Assembly: GCF_001460935.1 (NCBI RefSeq)
Contig: NZ_LN906597.1
Span: forward strand, 1,023,286 to 1,087,285
Length of the DNA: 64,000 nt
Reading direction: 5' to 3'
Source: Candidatus Ichthyocystis hellenicum
GTDB lineage: Bacteria > Pseudomonadota > Gammaproteobacteria > Burkholderiales > 2013Ark19i
Shown: piece by piece, positions 39,451-47,875 of the stretch
Layout: each line of letters opens with the position of its first letter
How positions within the stretch are numbered: the stretch's first letter is position 1
The notes under the pieces: generated by a model
Databases searched by the model: none
The model's input: only the letters and a program-made list of their open reading frames with translations
Told to the model about the DNA's origin: nothing
Translations under genes and position numbers: made by a program

Positions 39451-41040
39451 GTGATTAATATTGGTAATAAACATTTGGGTCAAGATGATGATGATGAAGC
39501 TGTAGAATTTGCTGAGTGTTATACAGTTGTTTATGAAAAGGAAAATGGTAGTCGTGTTTCTCATAATGGCATAAGTTTATTATCAAAATTATCTGTTCTT
39601 AGAAGTGCTATAACTAAATTAGCTGTTCTTAGCATGGCAGATGGAGTGGGTGGGATTTTTTTCGGAAATTCAGCAGATGATAAGTCATCAGAAGAGGATT
39701 CAGATGAGTATTATGATGAAGGTTCTGATGCCCATTTAATAGCTCAATCTTGGTGCGATCTTAAAGCAAGTATTTGTTCTGTTATTTATCTTGAATCAAG
39801 TTCTGGTTGTGCCCATAAAAAAAATGAATCTTCAGATCTGATGGGTATTAAAGAATCTTTTCGTTACTGTCTGAGTGTTGGTCATTCTACTAACGATTTT
39901 GGTAATCCTATATTGAAAGTTATTTATTGTATTAATAAAAGGGTGGCCAAGGCATATAACGCTTTTTTTGATAGTGTTGGCGAATTAGGTAAATCAAATG
40001 ATTGTGCTAACAGTAGGATCGAAGGTGATCTTTCTAAAATTATTAAGTCATGTGATGATTATGGCAGTATCCATAAGGATATAACCAGTAAATACTGTCC
40101 GAGTATTTATGAGTATATGGAAGATAAGGATTCTTCTGTTGATGAAACTACTGTTGGTTCAATAACTCTGAGACCAACTACTCCAGGACTAACAACTCGA
40201 GAAGCGACAACTTTTGGATCAACTACTCTAGGGTTAACAACTCCAGAAGCAACAACTTTTGGATCAACAACTCTGGGATTAACAACTTCAGAAGCAACAA
40301 CTTTTGCATCAACAACTCTAGGGCTAACAACTCCAGAAGTAACAACTTTTGCATCAACGACTCTAGGGATAACAACTTCAGAAGCAACAACTTTTGCATC
40401 AACGACTCTAGGGATAACAACTTCAGAAGCAACAACTTTTGCATCAACAACTCTAGGGCTAACAACTTCAGAAGCAACAACTTTTGGATCAACAACTCTA
40501 GGGTTAACAACTCCAGAAGCAACAACTTTTGCATCAACGACTCTAGGGATAACAACTTCAGAAGCAACAACTTTTGGATCAACAACTCTAGGGCTAACAA
40601 CTCCAGAAGCAACAACTTTTGGATCAACGACTCTGGGGTTAACAACTTCAGAAGCAACAACTTTTGGATCAACGACTCTAGGGCTAACAACTCCAGAAGC
40701 AACAACTTTTGGATCAACGACTACGGTGTTAGCCTCAGAATTAACAACTCTAGAACTAATAACTACAGATTTAGCAGTTATTGAATCTGTAACTTTAGAT
40801 CCTGTTATTGATGAATCTATAGCAACCAATTATTTTATGATTGGTATGTGTATGGTTTTTTTATTTTTAGCTGTTACTGCTTTGATATTTTTACTTGTGA
40901 GATATAGGGTTCGTAATAACAGAAGAAGGTACACCCCTGGAAGAGTGGTGGACATAGAGAACAGAAGAGATATCTGTCCTGAGACTTATGAATTACAACA
41001 AAAAGAAGAAGAAGAAATTATAGATGTGATGGAAGTGTAG
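39451..41040 (+). CDS. Thr-rich mucin-like repeat protein with C-terminal membrane span
   Basis: About 529 residues from the GTG at 39451, chosen because AGGTG lies six bases upstream; a GTG at 39442 is the alternative. The N-terminal part (about 240 residues) is mixed, with acidic runs (DDDDE and SSEEDSDEYYDE), and lacks a signal peptide. Next comes a stalk made almost wholly of Thr, Ser, Gly, Leu, Pro, Glu and Ala: eleven 15-residue repeats of the form STTLG[LI]TT[PS]EATTF[GA]. One hydrophobic span follows (about residues 467-487, MIGMCMVFLFLAVTALIFLL). The tail is basic at first (RYRVRNNRRRY) and acidic at the end (KEEEEIIDVMEV). The layout resembles a type I membrane protein with a mucin-like ectodomain. 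A surface or host-membrane role is inference. Confidence 0.88.
   Translation: MINIGNKHLGQDDDDEAVEFAECYTVVYEKENGSRVSHNGISLLSKLSVLRSAITKLAVLSMADGVGGIFFGNSADDKSSEEDSDEYYDEGSDAHLIAQSWCDLKASICSVIYLESSSGCAHKKNESSDLMGIKESFRYCLSVGHSTNDFGNPILKVIYCINKRVAKAYNAFFDSVGELGKSNDCANSRIEGDLSKIIKSCDDYGSIHKDITSKYCPSIYEYMEDKDSSVDETTVGSITLRPTTPGLTTREATTFGSTTLGLTTPEATTFGSTTLGLTTSEATTFASTTLGLTTPEVTTFASTTLGITTSEATTFASTTLGITTSEATTFASTTLGLTTSEATTFGSTTLGLTTPEATTFASTTLGITTSEATTFGSTTLGLTTPEATTFGSTTLGLTTSEATTFGSTTLGLTTPEATTFGSTTTVLASELTTLELITTDLAVIESVTLDPVIDESIATNYFMIGMCMVFLFLAVTALIFLLVRYRVRNNRRRYTPGRVVDIENRRDICPETYELQQKEEEEIIDVMEV
40219..40713 (+). repeat. 45-bp tandem repeat, 11 copies, in frame
   Basis: Eleven uninterrupted 45-base units beginning TCAAC[TAG]ACTCT. 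Units 4 and 5 are identical; others differ at a few fixed positions (Leu/Ile, Pro/Ser, Gly/Ala). The Pro and Ser versions tend to alternate, hinting at a 90-base higher-order unit. Degenerate half-copies flank both ends. The long minus-strand frames here only reflect the repeat. Confidence 0.95.
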
Positions 41041-42604
41041 TAATATTTTTACTAAGTTCTACTTATTGTTGATTTTTAATGGCTTGTTGCTGGGGGAAGG
41101 TAAAATGTAAAATTTAGTCATTTTTTATCAGAAAATATGACTATTAGTCATCCTATTGGATTAGGTGTTAGGTGTAACTTTTAAGAATTTAATTTTTGTT
41201 CGTTCAATGAATAGACAATATGATATGTTAGAGTTGTGATTTTATTTTTAATCGATGTTTTTATCTTAATCGCGATTTGATTAACCATAAATATGATATG
41301 AAATACATTTTATGGTGTTTGTTTTATCATACAACATTGCTGTAGTAATTGATGGCAATTTTTTAATAATCGCTTTTGTAATTCATTTATTGTATTAATA
41401 AAGTTGTGAAGTATATTGCTTGAGATTAATGTTTATAAAGTAGTTATGGCATGAGATGATTGTAGCAGCATTGATAAGTGTTATATATGTTGGTTACTAT
41501 CCTGGGGTTTGTAAATAAATGTAGCTTGGATGGCGTAGTGGTTTTTTCTTACATATCCTATATGTAAATATTAGTTATTAACAAATCATTTTATTATAAA
41601 ACATATTCTTGATAACTCCATAAGCAAATACTATTTTGCATAGACCTCTGTGGGCAGAAAATATAGATCAAATAATTATTTTATCTATAACGATTGTTAT
41701 CTATGACGGTTGATTATATAATCGCCGGAATGAAATATAGGTATCTTATAGTTTTATTGATGATTAATATAAAATAGAAACGTAATGCCGGAATATACTT
41801 TATTGTTATATTTATATTATTACCGAAAAGGAGTAATATCCTTGCCCAGTATGATTCATTGTTACTTTTTTAGTTTATGTAACTTGTTTTATTCCATAGC
41901 GTTTCTATGGCAGATATTATCTATGGATATGGGGGGATGTAAATTTTAGTTATTTTTGTAGTGCTTGTAGTGTTTTTGACCAAATCCGGAAATTTTTTAG
42001 TTTAAATAGTAGACGTAGGTTTTAAATCATTTAATTCTTAGATGCTAGAATATACTGGTGCTGTAGTTTGGTTTTTAATTATTGTCTTTTGAGGTAACAT
42101 ATTTTATTCATATAGCAATTTTTAATTTAAATAACGAAATACATTTTATTGCGCTTCCTTTGAGCATAAAAATACGGTAGTTAATGTACTAGCTCTTCAT
42201 AATTTTATTTTAAGTTACTTTGACAACCAATAACTTTGAGATGAGTAACTTGCTATGCATGATGATAAATGGATAATAATTCATTAAATAATGTTATTCA
42301 CAATGCTAGTATCAGTTGATATCATCTGCTGAATATAATCCTGCCATGGGTGAAGATGTTTATTGACAGAAGGAGGTGTCTTAACGATTAGTATTTGTAA
42401 ACTTGTTACTGCATGATCTTTGCGGTGTGAGTTATATTGCAATTTTATCTGTTTGGTTATAGTAATTAATATGATTTGTTATTATCGTAATGTAATTGTT
42501 TTGTAGTGAAGTAATTGATTTTTATATTCTTAAGTCTTGGGCATTTTTCTTGCATGCTGTGTGACAACAATTGTGGTTGTGCAGAAAATTATAGGTAATT
42601 ATAT
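41041..42604. other. Longest non-coding spacer (1.56 kb)
   Basis: There is no credible ORF on either strand. A short inverted repeat (AAGGA, six-base loop, TCCTT) lies at 41828-41843. I found no tRNA, mobile-element ends or recognisable gene fragments. The DNA is AT-rich throughout. Confidence 0.5.
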
Positions 42605-45600
42605 ATGTGTAGCCGACTAGTTGATTATGGTTTTACTTCTATATCTCATGATGTTGATGTTGAAGGCAATGTTGATGTTGAAGGCAATGTTGATGTTGAA
42701 GGTGAAGGTGAAGGTGAAGGTGATGTTGAAGGTAATGTTACGAGTGTAACTATGAGTTCTGATTTTGTATTATCACCCAATAGCACCATGGCATCGTGTT
42801 CTTCCGAAAGTGTATCTCATCCGTATTCCATGTTGCCTTCTACAAATCTTTTTTTATCTTATGGCTCTAATATCATTCCTGTTAGACACAATAGATATGC
42901 CATCAGTGATTCTAAAGTATTGAGAACTAGGGCCCTTTTTGCCGTGGATTTTTATTATCCTTCTGCTGTTGTTTATGGGTTAACTATTGATAAAGAAAGT
43001 TCATTTCGCCTAAATAACATTATTAGAAGTTTTTACGATTTTGTTGACAGTAGTTCCAGTTTTATTTTTTCTATTAATTCATATAGTAATAACTGGAGAC
43101 TTATTTGTAATGCTATGTGTTCTTCAGGTTCTTCCTATGTAATTATGAACCGACTATTTAATGATTTTTGTATTAGTTTTGTTAACGATTTTATTGTTGC
43201 CATAGTTAAAGTTACTAAAGCTGTTAATGATATTTTTGTTCCTCAATTACGAGAAGTTATTAATGCAGCGCAAGTTGTTACTGATGGTTGTTCGGTAAGC
43301 ATAGATGATGATAATAAATCACGTTTTATTGATGAAATTTCTGAAAATTTAAATCAATCCTCATTGCCAATGTTTATGGATGCTTGGTTTTCGTTTATTA
43401 GGAAGTGGGGATGTGAGTTTTCTTCATTTGGGGTAGATATTTTACAAAGTCCATTTGACAATGAATTTACTCTTTCTAATTTGCTATTTGATTCGCTTGA
43501 TTCAAATTGTAGGCACTCTATTTGTAGGATTGTATATGATGTTCGTAGGAGATGGGAGCGTTCTCTGCCTTCTATAATTTTAATGGCATTGAGGGATAAG
43601 GATCTAAGCACTCTAACTACAGATTCTGCCTTGGTTTCAGTTGCTAGTGTGGTTTTTGAGAATTTCAATTCAGTTATTGATGAAATGAATGTTGTTACAA
43701 GTGTTATTGAAATACTATCCTCATCTTATTATATTTTTGCTTCCACGGATGATGTTGGTTCCTTTTCTGAATCTAATATTTCTGATTGTCATTTCTCTAT
43801 GATTGTGAGGTTGGTTGTTAGATGCATTAGTTTCAATATGGATAGTGTGGTTAGAAAGTGTGTTGAAAATATTATACATAATTCAGTTACAGGTGGTGCT
43901 GATAGTATTATTGATGAAGAAGAAATGCTTGGTAGATCAGATTGTCCTCCTGGGATGATTGATATTTCTGAGGAGGGGGTACCATCGGATTGTTATGATG
44001 CTGATATTGGTAGTGATAGTACAGCAAGCGGTGTTTTTGATCTAGACGTAGTTTCCAATAATGAAGAAGCTTCTGGTTCGAATGTAGTAGCTCGTCCAAT
44101 TCGAGATGAAGATGCTGATGCTATTGATTCAATTTTGTCAATCTTCGTCAATCGTATAACGCCTTTGTTAAAAGATAGGATATCAGTTCTTCTGCGTGGT
44201 TTGGATTTACGCAACGAGGATAAATTTTCAGCTTTGGCCATAATTAAGCCTACCTTGAATTATGAGATCCTTGATGTATTTGAAAGTTTAGGTTTTCATA
44301 GTGAGATCAAAAAAGTAGTGGAGGGAGCTTGTCTAGTTGATACGGACGGGGCTGTTATGAAACTTAACTATAAGGAGAAGAGTTACCTTATTTCCAGTAT
44401 TTTTTCAAAAATTGATGATTATAAGGATAGAGTAATAGATGATACTTTATCTGACTTATTTCCAAAATTATTACTTAAGTCACAGAGAATTGTTGAATCT
44501 GAGTCACAACAAATTGTTGAAGCTAAGCCGCAGAAAATTATTGAAGCTGAGTCGCAGAAAATTGTTGAATCTGAGTCACAACAAATTGTTGAAGCTGGGT
44601 TACAGAAAATTGTTGAATCTGAGTCACAGAAAGTTATTGATTTAAATCATCCTGCACCTAGTTCTGATATGGTATTTGGTGATAATAGTAGTGTAAAAAT
44701 AAATCCTGATCTTACTGGAGGAGAAGGTTCAACTAGTAAGGGTAAAGGTAAAGGTAAAGGTGGCAATAAAGGTAAAGGTAAGGCCACTAAACTTGTACGT
44801 GTTGGTGATGTTTTAGGCAAAGATAGCATGGTAGGTAGTCGTGATACGAGACTGAGACGTAGTAGAAAGATTGATATTGGTGAAACACGGCCTGTATTTT
44901 CCAATTATATATTTGATTTATATAGTATATATCCTTATAAAAATTTGATTTTCAAAGGTAATTTTGTTGATAATTTTTCTTCGATTTTGAAAGATTTTTA
45001 TGAAAGCTTCTCATCGTCTATTGCAGAAATGTTAAGTGAGGTGTCTTATGATGCTATGAAATCTGATTCTGTATCAAATTATTATCGCAGTTTTGCTAAA
45101 AGTAATTTGAGTGGAGAGTGCTCCAGTGTATTTTTAACTAGTTTTATTTCATCTATTACTGATTCTGTTTGTGGGTTAAGGGTATTGGATGGTGGTGATG
45201 AACGGCCTATTAATAAGGATGAGTCAGCTGAACTATTAAGAAGGTTAAAGTTAACTATTTCTCATAAATTACGACTAATTTTGTCAGATTCGGTTGAGAT
45301 AATTATTTATAAATTGAAAGGAATAGCGGAGGGATATTCCTCTACAGATGATTTTAGTTCATCACATGATGGAAATTCATCTCCTTTGATAATATCTGAA
45401 AGGGATAGGAGTGGTCGTGTTTCGGTTCCTAATAAGTCTAATAATGATATTCCTGGTGGGTTTGTTAAAATCGGGAGAATAGTGATAGCTAGTGGGGCTT
45501 ATGATGAGATATTGGAACGATCCGAAGAAGCTTTAGGTAGATTCAGTGCTACTTTGAAGGATAGGTTTGTAAATATTGAGAAATCAATTATGGCTGATCT

Positions 45601-46915
45601 AGATGGAGCTCAACCTAAGCTTGTTACTGCTAATAGTGTTTTGGAATACGACGTTAATTTGTTTTTGTCTAATTTTGTCGAAGAGATTAAAGCGATATTG
45701 TCTCGATGTAACATATTTGAGTTTGGTAGCTGGTGTAGAGTTGTTAATTCTTCGGAACTGGCTTCACTCGTGTCTCATTTTGAAGAGTCGTTCTCTCTGC
45801 GATTAGACGAGCGTTGTAAGACTTCTATTTCTGCTTTATCCAAAAAGGTAGATGAATTGACTAAAAGGCGCTCTGATGTGATTTTACGGTTACGCGAACA
45901 TAGATTGAGTGGTACTTCTGTTGCGTCTAAATCTGTTGCTGTAGCTAGAGTTTCTGTTGTTCCTGTGGTCCCTAAATCTTCTACTGCGGATACGGTTCTT
46001 GATGCTGCACCCCAGATTTCTGTTCCCCCACCCAGAATTTCTACTGCTTTACCACAAGTTTCTACTGCTTCACCACAAGTTTCTACTGCTTCACCACAAG
46101 TTTCTACTGCTTCACCACAAGTTTCTACTGCTTCACCACAAGTTTCTACTGCTTTACCACAAGTTTCTACTGCTTCACCAAGGGGGTCCAAGTCCTTATC
46201 CAAAATTTCCGCTGACTCGTATAAAGTTTATGCCGCTTCACCCAAAGTTTACGCTTCCTCTAAAACTTCTCCCGCACCTAAAGTTTCTTCTACTGATCAT
46301 ATGGATGTTTCGTCTAAATCTTCTTCTACTGAAGTTTTTATTGCTCCTAAGGTTCTTGTTTCAACCAAGAAAAATTCTACTTCTGGGGTTAATAAGGCTG
46401 CTGCTACTGTGCCGAGAGTTTCTGTTGCAGCCAAGAGGAAAGTTACTGCTGTAAAAGAAGTTGCTGATGTTTCGGAAGCTAAATCTGTTTATGGAGGAAA
46501 ATTTTCTGCGTTTTGGGGGGTTTTAATTGATAGTGCCGTTTCTTCTAACATTAGTTCTGTATTTAGAAGATTGTTGGCAGAGGCAGATGTAAATATTGAA
46601 GAAGCTGTTAGGGAATCTACTAATCTTGATGATGCTACATTTCGTACCGATTCTGTTTCTAGATCCTTGTTGGATGGGTTTTCTTCCAACATAGATTCAA
46701 TACTTAGAGGTGGTGGTGTTAAGGTAATTTCATCTTGCGGTGTTTCTCCTAATTTGGCTCCATGTCCAGGTGCTGTTCCCAGGGATATCAATGATGATGA
46801 GCTATCTAGGCTTGCTACATCATTAAAGGATGCTTTTTCTGTACAGCTTGAGATTTCTTCTTTTAGGAAATCTACAACTCGTTTTACCGCTCCTGACTGG
46901 ACGAAGTTGGTTTAA
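42605..46915 (+). CDS. Large low-complexity/helical repeat protein, distant relative of the array
   Basis: A 1,436-residue protein with no signal peptide or membrane span. An acidic Val-Asp-Glu-Gly repeat opens it (about residues 17-45). Helical segments follow near residues 120-440. A module near 500-625 (DAIDSILSIFVNRITPLL, then ..LNYKEK) resembles the DNIRLEFIG C-terminal module of the array. It is followed by an eight-residue Q[QK]IVE[SA]ES-type repeat, a Lys-Gly tract, and a module with ERPINKDES. Further on come another helical module (near 960-1,090), a Ser-Thr-Ala-Pro-Gln-Val repeat, and a last module with PRDINDDE. The R.[IL]N..E motif echoes the R.[LI]T..E[KR] of the array modules. 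Function unknown; membership of the same superfamily is inference from these weak motifs. Confidence 0.88.
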   Translation: MCSRLVDYGFTSISHDVDVEGNVDVEGNVDVEGEGEGEGDVEGNVTSVTMSSDFVLSPNSTMASCSSESVSHPYSMLPSTNLFLSYGSNIIPVRHNRYAISDSKVLRTRALFAVDFYYPSAVVYGLTIDKESSFRLNNIIRSFYDFVDSSSSFIFSINSYSNNWRLICNAMCSSGSSYVIMNRLFNDFCISFVNDFIVAIVKVTKAVNDIFVPQLREVINAAQVVTDGCSVSIDDDNKSRFIDEISENLNQSSLPMFMDAWFSFIRKWGCEFSSFGVDILQSPFDNEFTLSNLLFDSLDSNCRHSICRIVYDVRRRWERSLPSIILMALRDKDLSTLTTDSALVSVASVVFENFNSVIDEMNVVTSVIEILSSSYYIFASTDDVGSFSESNISDCHFSMIVRLVVRCISFNMDSVVRKCVENIIHNSVTGGADSIIDEEEMLGRSDCPPGMIDISEEGVPSDCYDADIGSDSTASGVFDLDVVSNNEEASGSNVVARPIRDEDADAIDSILSIFVNRITPLLKDRISVLLRGLDLRNEDKFSALAIIKPTLNYEILDVFESLGFHSEIKKVVEGACLVDTDGAVMKLNYKEKSYLISSIFSKIDDYKDRVIDDTLSDLFPKLLLKSQRIVESESQQIVEAKPQKIIEAESQKIVESESQQIVEAGLQKIVESESQKVIDLNHPAPSSDMVFGDNSSVKINPDLTGGEGSTSKGKGKGKGGNKGKGKATKLVRVGDVLGKDSMVGSRDTRLRRSRKIDIGETRPVFSNYIFDLYSIYPYKNLIFKGNFVDNFSSILKDFYESFSSSIAEMLSEVSYDAMKSDSVSNYYRSFAKSNLSGECSSVFLTSFISSITDSVCGLRVLDGGDERPINKDESAELLRRLKLTISHKLRLILSDSVEIIIYKLKGIAEGYSSTDDFSSSHDGNSSPLIISERDRSGRVSVPNKSNNDIPGGFVKIGRIVIASGAYDEILERSEEALGRFSATLKDRFVNIEKSIMADLDGAQPKLVTANSVLEYDVNLFLSNFVEEIKAILSRCNIFEFGSWCRVVNSSELASLVSHFEESFSLRLDERCKTSISALSKKVDELTKRRSDVILRLREHRLSGTSVASKSVAVARVSVVPVVPKSSTADTVLDAAPQISVPPPRISTALPQVSTASPQVSTASPQVSTASPQVSTASPQVSTALPQVSTASPRGSKSLSKISADSYKVYAASPKVYASSKTSPAPKVSSTDHMDVSSKSSSTEVFIAPKVLVSTKKNSTSGVNKAAATVPRVSVAAKRKVTAVKEVADVSEAKSVYGGKFSAFWGVLIDSAVSSNISSVFRRLLAEADVNIEEAVRESTNLDDATFRTDSVSRSLLDGFSSNIDSILRGGGVKVISSCGVSPNLAPCPGAVPRDINDDELSRLATSLKDAFSVQLEISSFRKSTTRFTAPDWTKLV
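42652..42738 (+). repeat. In-frame Val-Asp-Glu-Gly coding repeat
   Basis: Three 18-base GATGTTGAAGG-type units merge into four six-base GAAGGT units and back, encoding DVEGNV and EGEGEG. Every unit length is a multiple of three. Confidence 0.85.
44483..44626 (+). repeat. 24-bp in-frame repeat, six copies
   Basis: Six 24-base units encode variants of QKIVESES and QQIVEAKP, followed by a partial seventh (QKVID). The pattern of Ile and Val every eight residues with Glu and Gln between could form a short amphipathic helix. Confidence 0.85.
44738..44788 (+). repeat. GGTAAA hexamer tract encoding Gly-Lys
   Basis: GGTAAA units, interrupted once by GGCAAT, encode KGKGKGKGGNKGKGK. This is the same hexamer, on the opposite strand, as the long TTTACC repeat at 4366-4494. 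Confidence 0.85.
46040..46186 (+). repeat. 21-bp in-frame repeat, about seven copies
   Basis: Seven 21-base units of TCTACTGCTT(C/T)ACCACAAGTT encode STA[SL]PQV; the last unit is altered (STASPRG). This Pro-rich linker separates the last two helical modules of the protein. Confidence 0.9.
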
Positions 46916-47128
46916 GTGGTAGCTTAATTGTCCATTATGTAAGTATACCGTGAGGTAATTTTTTATCCATGTTTCTCGTTTTATGTTATCTTCGGTGTCT
47001 CAGAGTTGGCAATTCTGTTAATTTATCTATCATGTTGTTTTCGTTGTTTGCTTTACTCCATGCATTCATGGTGAGGATATCGGGGTTACTTGTATTTGTG
47101 AAGTTTATGTTTAGATTGCTGTTTCGGA

Positions 47129-47875
47129 ATGAGTATGAGTAGATTTTTGATGGGGTTTCATGCGCTTGATATGTTGTTAAGTAGTGATTGTAGTAGAATC
47201 AGGAGGGTTTATTATTCGTCTGTGCGCAGAGATAAGCGTATGGACGATGCGTTGAAGAATTTGGAAGAAAGATCCATATCAATTGTTTCTTGCGGTAAGT
47301 CTCGTTTATCCCATCTGGTAGGTGATGATCACCATCAGGGTATTGTGATTGAGGTTTATCCATTGCCTTCTTGTAGCATCGATGATGTCTTAGATAGTTG
47401 TGATCGTCCAGTTTTGTTGGTGTTGGATGGTGTTACTGATCCCCATAATTTTGGTGCTTGTTTGCGGGTTGCAGATGCCACTGGTGTTACTGCAGTTGTT
47501 GTTCCAAAAAATAATAGTTCTAGTTTGACTGGTGTAGTTGTCAAATCATCGTCTGGAGCTAGTGAATTTATCAGGCTGTTATCGGTGACCAATTTGTCAC
47601 GTTCTTTAAAAATTATGTATGAAGAAAGGGGTATTGATGTTGTCGGTACTGACGATAATGCTGACCTGGATTTGTGGTCCTGGCGTCCTGAAGAGTCTGA
47701 GTGTGGTGTAGCGGTGGTTTTAGGTTCAGAGGGAAGCGGTATGAGGAGGCTGACGCGTGAATGTTGCCGTCGTAGCATTAAAATTCCTATGTACGGTTGT
47801 GTTGGTAGTTTGAATGTGTCTGTTGCTTCGGGAGTTGTTCTTTACTATGTTCGGCAGCGTTTGTCCAATGGGTAG
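47129..47875 (+). CDS. rlmB: 23S rRNA (guanosine-2'-O-)-methyltransferase RlmB
   Basis: A 248-residue protein of the TrmH/SpoU family, close to the usual RlmB length. RlmB transfers a methyl group from S-adenosylmethionine to the ribose of a guanosine (Gm2251 in E. coli) in 23S rRNA. The N-terminal substrate-binding domain (GFHALDMLL, then HHQGIVIEV) is followed by the three SPOUT motifs: DGVTDPHNFGACLRVADATG (about residues 99-118), VVLGSEGSGMRRL (about 197-209) and IPMYGCVGSLNVSVASGVVL (about 218-237). These form the trefoil-knot cofactor site. The start at MSMSRFLMG gives a normal N-terminus. Its 3' end overlaps the convergent nadE by 89 bases, which is unusual. Confidence 0.95.
   Translation: MSMSRFLMGFHALDMLLSSDCSRIRRVYYSSVRRDKRMDDALKNLEERSISIVSCGKSRLSHLVGDDHHQGIVIEVYPLPSCSIDDVLDSCDRPVLLVLDGVTDPHNFGACLRVADATGVTAVVVPKNNSSSLTGVVVKSSSGASEFIRLLSVTNLSRSLKIMYEERGIDVVGTDDNADLDLWSWRPEESECGVAVVLGSEGSGMRRLTRECCRRSIKIPMYGCVGSLNVSVASGVVLYYVRQRLSNG

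Noticed and set aside
40107..40829. Minus-strand frames of 240 and 164 codons across the Thr repeat
   Set aside because: They are shadows of the 45-base repeat, give low-complexity proteins and have no ribosome binding site.
41092..41110. Strong Shine-Dalgarno-like GGGGGAAGG followed by ATG TAA
   Set aside because: A start-stop pair only; most likely chance, with no ORF to support translation.
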